Shown in pieces: positions 8,092 to 17,180 of a stretch of DNA of 64,000 bases. The position numbers and the translations under genes are program-made. Position 1 is the stretch's first letter. Every line of letters starts with the position of its first letter. The notes under the pieces are model-generated. The model saw only the letters and a program-made list of their open reading frames with translations, ran no database searches and was not told where the DNA came from. The DNA lies in contig NZ_MTSE01000010.1 in the NCBI RefSeq assembly GCF_002154225.1, positions 116,663 to 180,662 on the forward strand, given 5' to 3'. The DNA comes from Hymenobacter crusticola (GTDB taxonomy: Bacteria > Bacteroidota > Bacteroidia > Cytophagales > Hymenobacteraceae).

Positions 8092-9510
8092 ATGAAGTTT
8101 TCGCGTCTTGTCCCGCTAGTTCTTGTTCTTTTCTTACTGGCTGCGGCCCTCACCGCGCTGACTGCTTACCAAGTAGTTGCGCTGCCGGCAGCTGTTCCCG
8201 TTGCAGTGCGGTGGATATTCTTGGCGGCTCTCGCGCTCTACGCTGCGCAGCGCCGTTCGCTCACGTTCTGGATTGTCGTGAGCATGTTTGTGGGGGCCGA
8301 ACTAGGGCACGATTCCCCGGAGGTAGCCATGAAGCTAAAAGTGCTGAGCGACGTTTTTTTGCGCTTGGTAAAGACCATTATTGCCCCACTCGTGTTTGCT
8401 ACGCTAGTAGTTGGTATTGCCGGACATGCCAACCTGAAGCAGGTTGGTAAGATGGGGCTTAAGGCGCTGGTTTACTTTGAGATTATCACCACGTTTGCCC
8501 TCTTCATCGGCCTAGCTGCTATCAACCTAACGAAGGCTGGCGTCGGGGTTTCGCAGAGCGGCGTAGCAGCCGACGCCGAAAAGCTGCAGCCCGTCGAGCA
8601 AACCACGGCCGACATCATCTTGCATATTTTCCCCGAAAATATTGCCAAGTCGATAGCAGAAGGGCAAGTATTACAAGTAGTTATCTTCGCCATCATCTTC
8701 GCCATTGGCCTAGCCATGGTGCACGAGCAGCACCGCCGTCCGATGCTCCGCTTCGCCGAGAGCTTATCAGAAGTGATGTTCAAGTTTACGAATGTAGTCA
8801 TGTTCTTTGCGCCGTTGGGCGTGGGCGGTGCCCTCGCTTACACCGTTGGCAAAATGGGCTTTGCACCGCTACTGAATGCTTTTCAGTTGCTCCTTACGCT
8901 CTACGGAGCCCTCATTGCCTTTTTGCTGCTGGTGCTATTGCCGGTGGCCTTGCTCATGCGTATTCCAGTGAAGCGCTTTGTGCAAGCTATTGCCGAGCCG
9001 GTTAGTATTGCCTTCGCCACAACTAGCTCAGAAGCAGCATTGCCTCGTGCGATGGAGGCCATGGAGAGCATTGGGGTGCCACGCCGTATTGTGGCCTTTG
9101 TGATGCCAACGGGCTACTCGTTCAACCTCGATGGCACTACCCTCTATCTATCGCTGGCCGCGGTTTTTGTCGCGCAGGCCGCCGGGATAGAGCTTTCGTT
9201 TGGTCAACAGTTGGTCATGGTGTTCACCCTCATGCTCACCAGCAAAGGTGTAGCTGGGGTGCCCCGCGCCTCGCTAGTTATTCTGTTGGCAACGGTAGCT
9301 TCGTTTAACCTACCCTCCTGGCCAGTATTCATCATCCTTGGTATCGATGCTCTCATGGATATGGCTCGTACGGCCGTCAATGTGATTGGCAACTGCTTAG
9401 CAACTGCCGTAGTTGCGCGCTGGGAAGGTGAGTTTGTTGATAACTACTATGCCCCCGACGTCACGGCTTTGGCTGAACCCGATAGCGAGCTAGCCCATCA
9501 GGCTCATTAG
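8092..9510 (+). CDS. Dicarboxylate/amino acid:cation symporter (DAACS family)
   Basis: A 472-residue membrane protein with the GltP/DctA signature elements: the serine-rich re-entrant loop ATTSSEAALP (about residue 305), MPTGYSFNLDGTTLYLSLAAVF, the second hairpin around SKGVAGVPRASLVILL, and the substrate-binding DMARTAVNVIGNCLA near the end. The N-terminus has two extra hydrophobic segments before the canonical LSDVFLRLVKTIIAPLVFATL. The family imports glutamate, aspartate or C4-dicarboxylates driven by sodium or protons; which substrate is used here cannot be decided. It is monocistronic, with its own promoter and terminator. Confidence 0.92.
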   Translation: MKFSRLVPLVLVLFLLAAALTALTAYQVVALPAAVPVAVRWIFLAALALYAAQRRSLTFWIVVSMFVGAELGHDSPEVAMKLKVLSDVFLRLVKTIIAPLVFATLVVGIAGHANLKQVGKMGLKALVYFEIITTFALFIGLAAINLTKAGVGVSQSGVAADAEKLQPVEQTTADIILHIFPENIAKSIAEGQVLQVVIFAIIFAIGLAMVHEQHRRPMLRFAESLSEVMFKFTNVVMFFAPLGVGGALAYTVGKMGFAPLLNAFQLLLTLYGALIAFLLLVLLPVALLMRIPVKRFVQAIAEPVSIAFATTSSEAALPRAMEAMESIGVPRRIVAFVMPTGYSFNLDGTTLYLSLAAVFVAQAAGIELSFGQQLVMVFTLMLTSKGVAGVPRASLVILLATVASFNLPSWPVFIILGIDALMDMARTAVNVIGNCLATAVVARWEGEFVDNYYAPDVTALAEPDSELAHQAH

Positions 9511-9590
9511 GATTTTACGTTCATAGTAAATTATGTATTTTCCTTAGGCTAGCCTGTAAGCAAAAGAAGCAAAATCATACTGTTTCTTCA

Positions 9591-9622
9591 AAAAAAGCCT
9601 GTCATAGACAGGCTTTTTTTGT
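9591..9622 (+). terminator. Intrinsic terminator after the DAACS symporter
   Basis: Stem AAAAAAGCCTGTC / GACAGGCTTTTTT, 3-base loop, T-run. Confidence 0.9.
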
Positions 9623-9741
9623 TTATTCAAGTATTTATATTAATTATTATATAATTGTATTACCCCAGGAAGAAATAGTGTGACAGTTGTTTATTTTTGT
9701 ATTCTATTTACGCCCTCCTGACCTATTTGCTGCCTATCTAC

Positions 9742-10386
9742 ATGAACTCTCTGCTGCGTTACTCGCTGCTTTGCTTGTCCTGTTTCCCCCTTTTGGTTAG
9801 CTGCGTTTCAGTTGATCGGGTGATTTTCAGGCCCCACTCGGCCGCGTTCGAGAATCGCCTGCCCAACCTAGAGCTAGCTATCGACCATAGCACGCTGGAC
9901 AACACCGACAGCCTGCTAGCAGATGCACCGCAGCAGCTGTTTCAGCACGAAGTAACCCAGAACATTGTCGACCCCACTGACAATATAAAATTCGGCTGTC
10001 TGAAGCTTACCATCACTTCCGTAGTGAATGAGCGCAAAGGCAAAGGGTTTCAGGTCTTGCAGATGGCTACGCTCATGGCACCTAGCTTACTTGGAGTACC
10101 CCTAGAATATTACCGGAGCAGCGTGCGCGCGCAAGTGCAGGTCATCAATTCGCACGGCAAGGTACTCGGTTGCTACCGGGGCGTTGGCTACTCAACGGTA
10201 CAAGTCGCGCTCTACCACGGCTATTCGCAAACTAACGCGAGCCGCCTAGCCGACATCGACGCTCTGCGTCACGCGCTTAGCCAGATTCGGCCGCAAATCG
10301 AAGGTGTGTCGGATTCGTTGCGAACCAAGCTGCTAGCTGGCGGCCCAATGGGCCCCTTATCGGGCGCTACTGCCCTGGATCGATAA
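9742..10386 (+). CDS. Predicted lipoprotein of unknown function
   Basis: From the ATG at 9742, the N-terminus is a lipoprotein signal ending CFPLLVSC, so the lipidated cysteine is about residue 21. The earlier start at 9697 adds a hydrophobic stretch that does not fit a signal peptide and overlaps a TATTTTTG promoter-like word. The mature part is about 195 residues without a recognised domain; it includes FGCLKLTITSVVNERKGKGFQVLQ and a likely amphipathic segment. Such proteins in Bacteroidota are usually outer-membrane lipoproteins. A terminator follows. Confidence 0.75.
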   Translation: MNSLLRYSLLCLSCFPLLVSCVSVDRVIFRPHSAAFENRLPNLELAIDHSTLDNTDSLLADAPQQLFQHEVTQNIVDPTDNIKFGCLKLTITSVVNERKGKGFQVLQMATLMAPSLLGVPLEYYRSSVRAQVQVINSHGKVLGCYRGVGYSTVQVALYHGYSQTNASRLADIDALRHALSQIRPQIEGVSDSLRTKLLAGGPMGPLSGATALDR

Positions 10387-10436
10387 TACCAATATAGCTG
10401 CACCAGCAGCTAGCTTACTCACGCGAGGCACTGGAG

Positions 10437-10463
10437 CCGCTCAAAAGATTGAGCGGTTTTTTT
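10437..10463 (+). terminator. Intrinsic terminator
   Basis: Stem CCGCTCA / TGAGCGG followed by seven T residues; ends the lipoprotein gene. Confidence 0.85.
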
Positions 10464-10541
10464 GCGTCCTCATTAAACGCTTCACGGCAGTCATGATCTA
10501 TTGGGAGAAATCGGGTTTAGCAACTTTATCTTTCTCCTATC

Positions 10542-11447
10542 ATGAGAGTCACTTCCTTCAAAGCTTTTCTTCTCTTTCTGCTTGTGCTTCTCTTGACCAC
10601 GGGCTACCTCGGCGCTTTTGCCCAGGGTCCGGCTCGTGGGGCCGACAAACCAGCCCGCCAAGAGCTCCGGGCCTACTACGCGGAAAACGTGTTGCCCACA
10701 GTGCGCCAGCAGCGTCAAAAGCTAGAAGTGCAGCTATCGGCCGAAGATAAAGCCGCACTGACCACCTACCGCGCACAGCTACAAGCCAGCCGCCGCCAGG
10801 GCCAAGCTTTGCGCCAAAGTCTACGGCTTACTGCTGCCGGTGGTCAGTCTGGGCCTGCGCGCTTAGAGTTAACGGAAGCCCAACGCCAGCAATTCCAGCA
10901 ACAGCGGACCGAAATGCGCGCCATTATGCTGAAGGTAGGACAGCTAGCCCAAAAGTACAGCGCCAACATCAAGCAGCTCGCCACAGAGATTGAGCCGCAA
11001 CGGGAAAAATGGATGGCCGACACCAAGGCTATCGTAGCAAAATACGCTACTACAGAGCAGCAGACAACAGCACGTTTTGCAGGTGGACGCCACAGACGCG
11101 GCGGTACGGGCCTAGGTCATTACTTCCGCCCAAGTGTGTTTCTGCTAATGGATCCTAACTCCGCCGAGAAGCTGGGCACTGCGGCTAACAACCTAGGTAC
11201 CACGGTATTTCCAAACCCAAGTACGGCTACTACCCAGCTAGAGTACGCTGTTTCGAAAGCTGGTCCCGTAACGATAGAATTGCTAGACGGCCGAGGTACT
11301 ACTTTGCGGACGCTGATCAGCCAACAAAACAAAGAAAAAGGTCCCCAGGTGCTCATCACGAACGTGGATGATCTGCCTAGCGGCACTTACTACTACAAAA
11401 TCACAACGCGTACCGGCACCGAAACCAAACGCTTCCTAAAGCAATAA
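10542..11447 (+). CDS. Secreted helical protein with T9SS sorting domain
   Basis: A 301-residue protein with a signal peptide (AFLLFLLVLLLTTGYLGAFAQ). Residues about 35-180 are a charged, glutamine- and arginine-rich helical region (LTEAQRQQFQQQRTEMRAIM; KYSANIKQLATEIEPQREKW), reminiscent of Spy/CpxP-type periplasmic helical proteins but without a motif I can assign. A basic glycine linker (FAGGRHRRGGTGLGH) precedes the T9SS type A sorting domain (TVFPNPSTATTQLEYAV to GTYYYKITTRTGTETKRFLKQ). The sequence TATCTTTC 16 bases upstream is close to the -7 element. Function unknown; surface or extracellular location is inferred from the sorting domain. Confidence 0.82.
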   Translation: MRVTSFKAFLLFLLVLLLTTGYLGAFAQGPARGADKPARQELRAYYAENVLPTVRQQRQKLEVQLSAEDKAALTTYRAQLQASRRQGQALRQSLRLTAAGGQSGPARLELTEAQRQQFQQQRTEMRAIMLKVGQLAQKYSANIKQLATEIEPQREKWMADTKAIVAKYATTEQQTTARFAGGRHRRGGTGLGHYFRPSVFLLMDPNSAEKLGTAANNLGTTVFPNPSTATTQLEYAVSKAGPVTIELLDGRGTTLRTLISQQNKEKGPQVLITNVDDLPSGTYYYKITTRTGTETKRFLKQ

Positions 11448-11467
11448 CTTAGGCCCGAATTACGTAC

Positions 11468-11498
11468 AAAAGCCAGTCCGCGCAGGGCTGGCTTTTTT
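11468..11498 (+). terminator. Intrinsic terminator
   Basis: Stem AAAAGCCAG / CTGGCTTTT with a T-tract, just after the helical T9SS protein. Confidence 0.85.
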
Positions 11499-11524
11499 AT
11501 TGAAGCTGCTGCGGACGCCTCACG

Positions 11525-11532
11525 TATCTTTG
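11525..11532 (+). promoter_or_regulatory. Promoter -7 element six bases before a start codon
   Basis: TATCTTTG matches TAnnTTTG; a TTG lies 22 bases upstream. The ATG at 11539 follows after six bases, predicting an almost leaderless transcript. Confidence 0.55.
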
Positions 11533-11538
11533 CGCTCT

Positions 11539-12120
11539 ATGCTACGCACCTTGTTTTCCTGGCTCCTGACCGGCGGAGCTGCCTTTGCTTTAGCCGCTTG
11601 TTGCGGCAGTGTTGCCTGCGATAAGCAGGACGATTACGCCGATGCTCTGTTCTTCAAATTCAATTTAGACACAGCTAGCACACAGGGTTTTGCTCGGAAA
11701 GACATCGATACGGTGTATCTGAAGCGCTACACCAAACCCACCAATCCGGCAGTTAAAAAAGCCGTCGAAACTATACAGTTTCTCCGCACTCAAAGACAAG
11801 ACAGCCTGGCTATCGTGCTCAATAACAATACGCCGTTCACAACCGCCAACAACTTGAAACTGGACGGTTATGAGTACGCCCTATTTGTTGTGCACCGTGT
11901 GATTGGTTCTAAACCAGATACTGTACGCTACACTATTAACAACATTCAGCTCAAGGGTAGCTATCAAGGTGACGGTTGCTGTACCTACTGGGTAAATCAA
12001 AACAAAAGTGCCCAGATTAGCCAGACGAAAACGTACGGTGTTCCGACGAACACGATCACCTTTGAATTCAGACCAAACGGGCAAACCCAGCGACGGGTCT
12101 ACACGCTGAACCGGTACTAA
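11539..12120 (+). CDS. Predicted lipoprotein of unknown function
   Basis: From the ATG at 11539 the protein starts with a lipoprotein signal (LLTGGAAFALAACC), two adjacent cysteines at the lipobox and a further CGSVACDKQDD segment, then about 165 residues of apparently beta-rich sequence with conserved-looking cysteines (GDGCCTYWVNQN). The start at 11500 lies inside the preceding terminator and promoter and is rejected. No domain recognised. The paired cysteines in the mature part could form a disulfide. Confidence 0.75.
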   Translation: MLRTLFSWLLTGGAAFALAACCGSVACDKQDDYADALFFKFNLDTASTQGFARKDIDTVYLKRYTKPTNPAVKKAVETIQFLRTQRQDSLAIVLNNNTPFTTANNLKLDGYEYALFVVHRVIGSKPDTVRYTINNIQLKGSYQGDGCCTYWVNQNKSAQISQTKTYGVPTNTITFEFRPNGQTQRRVYTLNRY

Positions 12121-12219
12121 GGCTAGCTACGTATACAAATACTAGGCAAAGCTAGGTAGGCTTTCGATTATCGCTCTCCCCCTCAACTTATTAGCGCCTT
12201 CATCTGTTTTGCCTCCACT

Positions 12220-14550
12220 ATGCTGACCGAACTCACCGCCCGTCCGACTGTTTTGGGGTTTCCCTTCAAATCGACGCTAAGCTTAGAGCCGCTTATTGCC
12301 TATTGGAAGTCGCGCGAACAAGACAGTAATCCTGGCATTTCGCTGCTGGCCCATGCCATCGGAGAGCAGGTAGCGGCCCACGATTGGTGCCGTGGCCCGA
12401 TTACCGATATGAGCGTGCTGGAATGCAACTGCGACCTAGTTGAAACGCTTATGATTGCGCTGTTTCCGCCGGCCGCCCGCGAAACGGATATCAGTGGCGC
12501 TATTCCCCCGTTTCAATTTTATAGTTTCTACCAAACGCCGCTCTTTGAGCAAGTGTTGCTCAATGGCAACAGGACCATTAAGCAGCCGCTTAATATTGAT
12601 GCGCGTACCATGAGCATTCACACCACGCGCATGGTGTATCAGCTCATCCTAGAGAACGTTTACGGCGTAACGCTCCCAACGACGAGCTCCATCATTTTCA
12701 CCGTGCCCGATTACAACATTGGCTTGTATCGGCATTACAGCGTTACGTTCGATTCGTCGTTCCTGAACGTGCACGTAATCGGCGAGCGGCCGGAGCTGAC
12801 GGAAGAGCAGATCGACCTGCTCACCCGCAATTTTCACCGCACTGATTTGTGGCAAGAATACTTGCCGGCCGAAAAGTTTGAGCTAGAAGGATTCAACATC
12901 CTTCACCTGGTAGATGTCACGGATCAGGAAATCTTGTCGGAGCTGAAGTACGACCTTTTGGAGCGCGACGTACTGCAAGCTTCGGACCGCCTCGAGCAGA
13001 TTCAGGAAAAGCTGCGCGTACTGTTTGGCCGACCTTTTCTTCAGCTAGGTATTGCTGCCTACGACGAAAAGAAACAGGCATTCGTTGATTTTGGCCGTAA
13101 GATCAACCATAGCTTTCTGACCAAGCAGCTCACGAACCAGGATGCTACCAGCGGATTCCGCCTGATCTATAATCAGCTTTGGCAAGACCGCCAGCCGCTG
13201 GTACTTGAAGATGTGGCCAAAGCCGACATCCCCGAGGACCTACGTCAGCAGATTATGAGCCTGGGTATTAACTCGGCCATCCTGGCGCTGCTCCCCTACG
13301 GCGACGACACGGTGGGCTTGCTGGAGCTAGGTTCCCCTAACGTAGGCGACCTAGACGAATTTTGCCTGGAGAAGGTAACACAGTTTGTGCCGCTGTTTGC
13401 CGTGGCGGTGAAGCGCAATGCGGAAGAGTTGCAAACGCGCGTCCAATCTATTATTCGGGAGAAATTTACGGCCATTCACCCGACTATGGAATGGCGCTTC
13501 ACGGATGCGGCCCTGCACCTGCTAGAGCAGTTTGAGGCTGGCAACAAAAACGCGGAGATGGAAGGCATTGTCTTCCACGATGTGTACCCGTTGCACGGCT
13601 CTTCCGACATTCGCAGCAGCAGCACGGCTCGCAACGAAGCCATTCAAGCCGACTTGATTGAGCACCTCACGCTAGCCAATAAAGTCCTTAAGAAAGCTTC
13701 AGAATACCAGGAGCTGCCCATCTTGGACGAGCTTAAGTTTTACGTAAACAAGAACTTACGCCGGCTTCGCCAGGGCATCCTGACGGGCGATGAGGTCAGC
13801 ATCTTCGAGTCGCTGAAGACGGAAGTAGAGCCGCTATTTGACTACTTAGCGGAGAATGCCCCCGATGTGCGCCCAGTCATCGCTGATTATTGGGCTAACA
13901 TGGACGCCAACCTAGGTATTCTCTACAAACGCCGGAAAGCCTTCGAGCAGAGCGTGATGTTGCTCAACGACACCATCAGCGACTACCTCGACGAGGAGGA
14001 AGAAAAAGCGCAGCAAATGTACCCCCACTATTTCCAACGGTTTAAGACCGATGGGGTGGAATATAATATCTACATGGGCGCTTCTTTGGTCGAGAACAAG
14101 CCCTTTGACTTGGTTTTCCTCAAGAACCTGCGTTTGTGGCAGTTGCTGGTTACCATTGAGATTACGCGGCGCACCCAGGCGCTGAAACCTAGCTTGCCTG
14201 TACCGCTCGACACTACCCAGCTCATCTTGGTACACAGCCAGCCGCTGAGCATCCGCTTCCGACAAGATGAGCGTCAGTTTGACGTGGACGGCGCTTATAA
14301 CATTCGCTACGAAATCATTAAAAAGCGCATCGACAAGGCCACGGTGCTTGGCACTGGCGAACGGCTCACGCAACCGGGCACCATTGCACTGGTGTATTCC
14401 CAGTCCCGGGAGGCCGACGAGTACCTCGAGTACATCGACTATCTCCAAGACCGCGAGCTTCTAGAGCCCGGCGTGGAGGAGTTAGAGCTGGAAGAACTCC
14501 AGGGTGTCAAAGGTCTGTTGGCGCTGCGCGTACGTGTAAAGCTTACCTAG
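12220..14550 (+). CDS. Large GAF-domain protein
   Basis: A 776-residue cytoplasmic protein without signal or membrane segments. A GAF-like domain is seen at about residues 265-400: FLQLGIAAYDEKKQAFVDFG, the linker region with RQPLVLEDVAKADIPEDLRQQ, then SAILALLPYGDDTVGLLELGS. The flanks are long, mainly helical regions with no recognised catalytic domain: no histidine kinase HATPase, GGDEF or HD motif is present. It may therefore be a stand-alone sensor or scaffold. No terminator with a clear T-run follows; the convergent PAP2 gene starts its 3' end 40 bases away. Similar GAF proteins are common in Cytophagales, with unknown ligand. Confidence 0.85.
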   Translation: MLTELTARPTVLGFPFKSTLSLEPLIAYWKSREQDSNPGISLLAHAIGEQVAAHDWCRGPITDMSVLECNCDLVETLMIALFPPAARETDISGAIPPFQFYSFYQTPLFEQVLLNGNRTIKQPLNIDARTMSIHTTRMVYQLILENVYGVTLPTTSSIIFTVPDYNIGLYRHYSVTFDSSFLNVHVIGERPELTEEQIDLLTRNFHRTDLWQEYLPAEKFELEGFNILHLVDVTDQEILSELKYDLLERDVLQASDRLEQIQEKLRVLFGRPFLQLGIAAYDEKKQAFVDFGRKINHSFLTKQLTNQDATSGFRLIYNQLWQDRQPLVLEDVAKADIPEDLRQQIMSLGINSAILALLPYGDDTVGLLELGSPNVGDLDEFCLEKVTQFVPLFAVAVKRNAEELQTRVQSIIREKFTAIHPTMEWRFTDAALHLLEQFEAGNKNAEMEGIVFHDVYPLHGSSDIRSSSTARNEAIQADLIEHLTLANKVLKKASEYQELPILDELKFYVNKNLRRLRQGILTGDEVSIFESLKTEVEPLFDYLAENAPDVRPVIADYWANMDANLGILYKRRKAFEQSVMLLNDTISDYLDEEEEKAQQMYPHYFQRFKTDGVEYNIYMGASLVENKPFDLVFLKNLRLWQLLVTIEITRRTQALKPSLPVPLDTTQLILVHSQPLSIRFRQDERQFDVDGAYNIRYEIIKKRIDKATVLGTGERLTQPGTIALVYSQSREADEYLEYIDYLQDRELLEPGVEELELEELQGVKGLLALRVRVKLT

Positions 14551-14554
14551 CTAT

Positions 14555-14604
14555 GCCTGAGGAGCCAGGAAACCTGTACCTGTACAGTTTCACAGCTCCT
14601 CAGG
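14555..14604. repeat. Inverted repeat at convergent gene ends
   Basis: CCTGAGGAGC (14555-14564) is repeated inverted as GCTCCTCAGG (14595-14604), with an inner pairing around CTGTACCTGTACAG. It covers the 3' end of the PAP2 gene and the short gap after the GAF gene. There is no T-tract, so a terminator role is uncertain. Confidence 0.45.
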
Positions 14605-15276
14605 TATCGTTACCTGCTGCTGCTCCCGCCACCATAGGCGCAAGGCAGTACGTAACAGCACCAGCCACACAATGCCCGCAGCAAAGCCAGCGAGCACATC
14701 GGTGGCGTAGTGCACGTGCAGGTAGATGCGGCTCAGGCCAACAACAAGCGCCCACCCAAGCAGCAGCGCCGACCAGAAAGGGTGCCGACCATGACGCCAC
14801 AGCAGCCACGCCGCACAGCCGTACAGCGCCACCCCAATCATGGCGTGGCCGCTTGGGAAGCTCAAGCCGGGCTGGGGAAACAAAGCGGTTTCGGGGCGCG
14901 AGCGGTGAAAGTGGCTTTTCAGAAACTGGTTTAGAAGAGTTGAACCTAGCACTGCCAAGAACAACTCTAGTGCTTCACGGCGGCGCTTCAGCCAAGCTAG
15001 TAGGCTAGGTAGTACAATGCCCGCGCCCGTCAGAAAGGGTGCCGAGGCAAAAAAAGTAATGCGCCTAACCCAAGCAGTTAAGCTTGGCTCGGCGGCGCGC
15101 AGCTCGTCCATCTGCCGAAAGGCGAAGTTATCGAGCGTCGTGGAATGCTCTACGAATACCACGCGGGTTAGGTAGAAGAATAGCCCAAAGGCACCGAGGA
15201 ACACAACGCCCGCGAGTGCTAACTCGGCCGTCAGCAAGCCTAGCAAGGCCAGAAAACGTTCTGTGAGCTTCTTCAT
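14590..15276 (-). CDS. PAP2-family membrane phosphatase
   Basis: A 228-residue multi-pass membrane protein with all three phosphatase signatures in order: K-x6-RP (KSHFHRSRP), PSGH (SFPSGHAMIG) and SR-x5-H-x3-D (SRIYLHVHYATD). Active sites of this class lie on the periplasmic side and dephosphorylate lipid phosphates such as undecaprenyl pyrophosphate, phosphatidic acid or phosphatidylglycerol phosphate; the substrate cannot be told here. It is a paralogue of the gene at 15572-16297, from which it is separated by tRNA-Leu, in the same orientation. Confidence 0.92.
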   Translation of the reverse strand: MKKLTERFLALLGLLTAELALAGVVFLGAFGLFFYLTRVVFVEHSTTLDNFAFRQMDELRAAEPSLTAWVRRITFFASAPFLTGAGIVLPSLLAWLKRRREALELFLAVLGSTLLNQFLKSHFHRSRPETALFPQPGLSFPSGHAMIGVALYGCAAWLLWRHGRHPFWSALLLGWALVVGLSRIYLHVHYATDVLAGFAAGIVWLVLLRTALRLWWREQQQVTIPEEL

Positions 15277-15339
15277 AAGCGAGCGTTATGTACCAGTGAT
15301 AGCGCAATGGTGGCTAAAACAGAGACAGCCAAAACAAAA

Positions 15340-15364
15340 AAAGCCGGCCCATCGGGGCCGGCTT
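15340..15364 (-). terminator. Terminator of the tRNA-Leu gene
   Basis: Stem GCCGGCCC / GGGCCGGC flanked by A-runs on the plus strand, which give a T7 tract on the transcribed minus strand directly 3' of the tRNA. Confidence 0.85.
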
Positions 15365-15368
15365 TCTG

Positions 15369-15450
15369 TGCGCTCGGAGAGACTCGAACTCTCACACCTT
15401 TCGGAACTGCCGCCTGAAGACAGCGCGTCTACCAATTTCGCCACAAGCGC
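15369..15450 (-). tRNA. tRNA-Leu (anticodon CAG)
   Basis: The minus strand gives an 82-base class II tRNA. The acceptor stem is GCGCTTG / CGAGCGC with one G-T pair. The D-arm region is GGCGAAATTGGTAGACGC, the anticodon stem is CTGTC / GGCAG with loop TTCAGGC (anticodon CAG), and a variable arm and T-arm (GAGAGTTCGAGTCTCTC) follow. CCA is not encoded (ACA follows). A TATCTTTG promoter lies about 50 bases upstream and a strong terminator downstream, so it is a single-gene unit. Confidence 0.95.
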
Positions 15451-15498
15451 GGGTGGTGCAAAGAACATCTCTTATGCTAGAGGTGCCTTTTGACGGTG

Positions 15499-15506
15499 CA
15501 AAGATA
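15499..15506 (-). promoter_or_regulatory. Promoter -7 element of tRNA-Leu
   Basis: TATCTTTG on the minus strand, with a TTTG 22 bases upstream; about 49 bases before the mature tRNA 5' end. Confidence 0.55.
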
Positions 15507-15571
15507 CAGGCAGTAGGCAATGTTTCGCCAAAACCAAGAAAATATTTTCCTAAAAAAAGTTGTTTTCTACG

Positions 15572-16297
15572 CTATTGAGCCTGTTTTTCAGCTGCTTGCA
15601 TAGTAGACTTAAACCGTTTTTTGGTCTCTTTTTCAATGCGTTTAAGCAACGGAATTGCTAGCAGAAGCCACACGCCGCCAGCCATAAAGCCGGCCAGCAC
15701 GTCGGAGGTATAGTGCACGCGCAGGTACACTCGGGTGAGGCCAATGAGTAAAATTAGGAACATCAGCCCTAGGATTAGCAGACGCCGTATCCAGCGTAAT
15801 GTAGGACTGCGCATATGCGTTTGCACTAAATAAATCAGCAAACCGTAAAAAGACGCCGCAATCATGGCGTGGCCGCTAGGAAAGCTCAGTCCTTCGGCGG
15901 CTACTAACGGCATGGCTGGTCGTGGCCGTTGGTAAGCGTTTTTCAGCGTTAGGTTTAGTACGATGCTCCCAATGGCCACCACCGGCACCAGCAGCGTGTA
16001 CCATCGGTGGCGGCGGCGCAGCAAGAAGTAGCCGATCAGCAGCGAGGCAGCGACGATAATAAAGTTGGCCGAAGCTAAGAACGTCACGCTGCGCACCCAG
16101 CCTAACTGGTTGGGGCCTAGCAACGCACGGACCCAGGTTGTTGCTTGCTCATCAAAGGCAGTTACTTGTTGATTAAGCACTTCGCGCCCTAAAAACAGAA
16201 AGATGAGAACTCCTAGAATGCCAACCAGCAGGGTGACGGTGAACTCGGCCACAAACAGCGTAAGGCCAGCTAGCAAACGGCGCAAATGATTCGTCAT
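15572..16297 (-). CDS. PAP2-family membrane phosphatase (second copy)
   Basis: A 241-residue integral membrane protein with K-x6-RP (KNAYQRPRP), PSGH (SFPSGHAMIAAS) and TR-x5-H-x3-D (TRVYLRVHYTSD). It shares layout and many positions with the neighbouring 228-residue PAP2 protein, so a tandem duplication is likely, but the two differ enough (for instance in the tail, lysine- and glutamate-rich ETKKRFKSTMQAAEKQAQ) to suggest an old event. The role is lipid phosphate hydrolysis at the membrane, with specificity unknown. Confidence 0.92.
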   Translation of the reverse strand: MTNHLRRLLAGLTLFVAEFTVTLLVGILGVLIFLFLGREVLNQQVTAFDEQATTWVRALLGPNQLGWVRSVTFLASANFIIVAASLLIGYFLLRRRHRWYTLLVPVVAIGSIVLNLTLKNAYQRPRPAMPLVAAEGLSFPSGHAMIAASFYGLLIYLVQTHMRSPTLRWIRRLLILGLMFLILLIGLTRVYLRVHYTSDVLAGFMAGGVWLLLAIPLLKRIEKETKKRFKSTMQAAEKQAQ

Positions 16298-16459
16298 ACG
16301 TTGCCTAACACAAAAAATACTCCAGGGGTCCCCAAGCGACTGGCTTTCCCCTGCGCCTGCGCTACCATAATGTTTTACGCGCTAACGCCGCTACCAGATT
16401 CCCATACAACGTTCTTACCTTGAACGGCGTAGGGTGCAAGCCAGTGCTTACATTCCTTT

Positions 16460-17113
16460 ATGACGACTCCGGATTCGGGCTTCGACCGAGTAGCAGGCTT
16501 TTATGACTTCCTAGCTAGGCTAGTCTTTGGCCGAGCGCTGCGGCGAGCTCAACAGGCAGCCTTGGTCGGCTTGCCACCGGGTGCCCCCAAAATACTGATT
16601 ATTGGTGGTGGCACGGGTTGGGTACTGGGCGAAGTGTTCCGCCGGTGTCCACAGGCGCAGGTGCTTTACCTAGAAGCCTCTACCGCTATGTTGCGCAAGT
16701 CGCAGCAGGCCCTGCGCGGCACGGGAGCTAGGTACCTGGCGCAAGTAGAGTTTCGCCTTGGCACCGAAGCTTCGCTAGCTACGCACGAGACTTTTGACGC
16801 GATTGTCACCTTTTTCTTTTTAGACTTATTTGCCCCCGCCCGACTGCAAGCCGTTATGCAGCAGCTCAATGCGGCGCGGCAACCTGGCGGCGTGTGGCTG
16901 CTGGCCGACTTTTGTCAGCCGCCGCTGGGGTGGCAACGGGCCTTGCTGGCTGTGATGTATAAATTCTTCCGGATTACGACTGGTATTAGTGCCCGGCAGC
17001 TACCAGCGCTCCATGCTGAATTGAATAAGCTAGGGCTACGGGCACAAAACCGGCGAACTTTTTACGCGGGCATGATTGAAGCCACCGTTTTTGAGGAACC
17101 AGCAGAAGCGTGA
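16460..17113 (+). CDS. Class I SAM-dependent methyltransferase
   Basis: A 217-residue protein. The SAM-binding motif I is clear (ILIIGGGTGWVLGEVF, about residues 45-60), followed by the acidic residue of motif II (VLYLEAS), and FDAIVTFFFLDLF as motif IV. The N-terminal FDRVAGFYDFLARLVFG resembles UbiE/COQ5-like methyltransferases, but the C-terminal half has a hydrophobic patch and no assignable substrate pocket. Substrate unknown. It stands 67 bases upstream of the M61 peptidase on the same strand, with no evident functional link. Confidence 0.85.
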   Translation: MTTPDSGFDRVAGFYDFLARLVFGRALRRAQQAALVGLPPGAPKILIIGGGTGWVLGEVFRRCPQAQVLYLEASTAMLRKSQQALRGTGARYLAQVEFRLGTEASLATHETFDAIVTFFFLDLFAPARLQAVMQQLNAARQPGGVWLLADFCQPPLGWQRALLAVMYKFFRITTGISARQLPALHAELNKLGLRAQNRRTFYAGMIEATVFEEPAEA

Positions 17114-17180
17114 ACCAACGTTGTTTTCTCAACTTGGCTCTTAATTTTAGGCGCTTTCTACTCTTCACAACCACTTCCCT

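Noticed and set aside
14553..15008. 151-codon plus-strand frame over the first PAP2 gene
   Set aside because: Antisense to a clear PAP2 protein with all three motifs; Ala/Arg/Pro-rich composition is typical of a GC-rich shadow.
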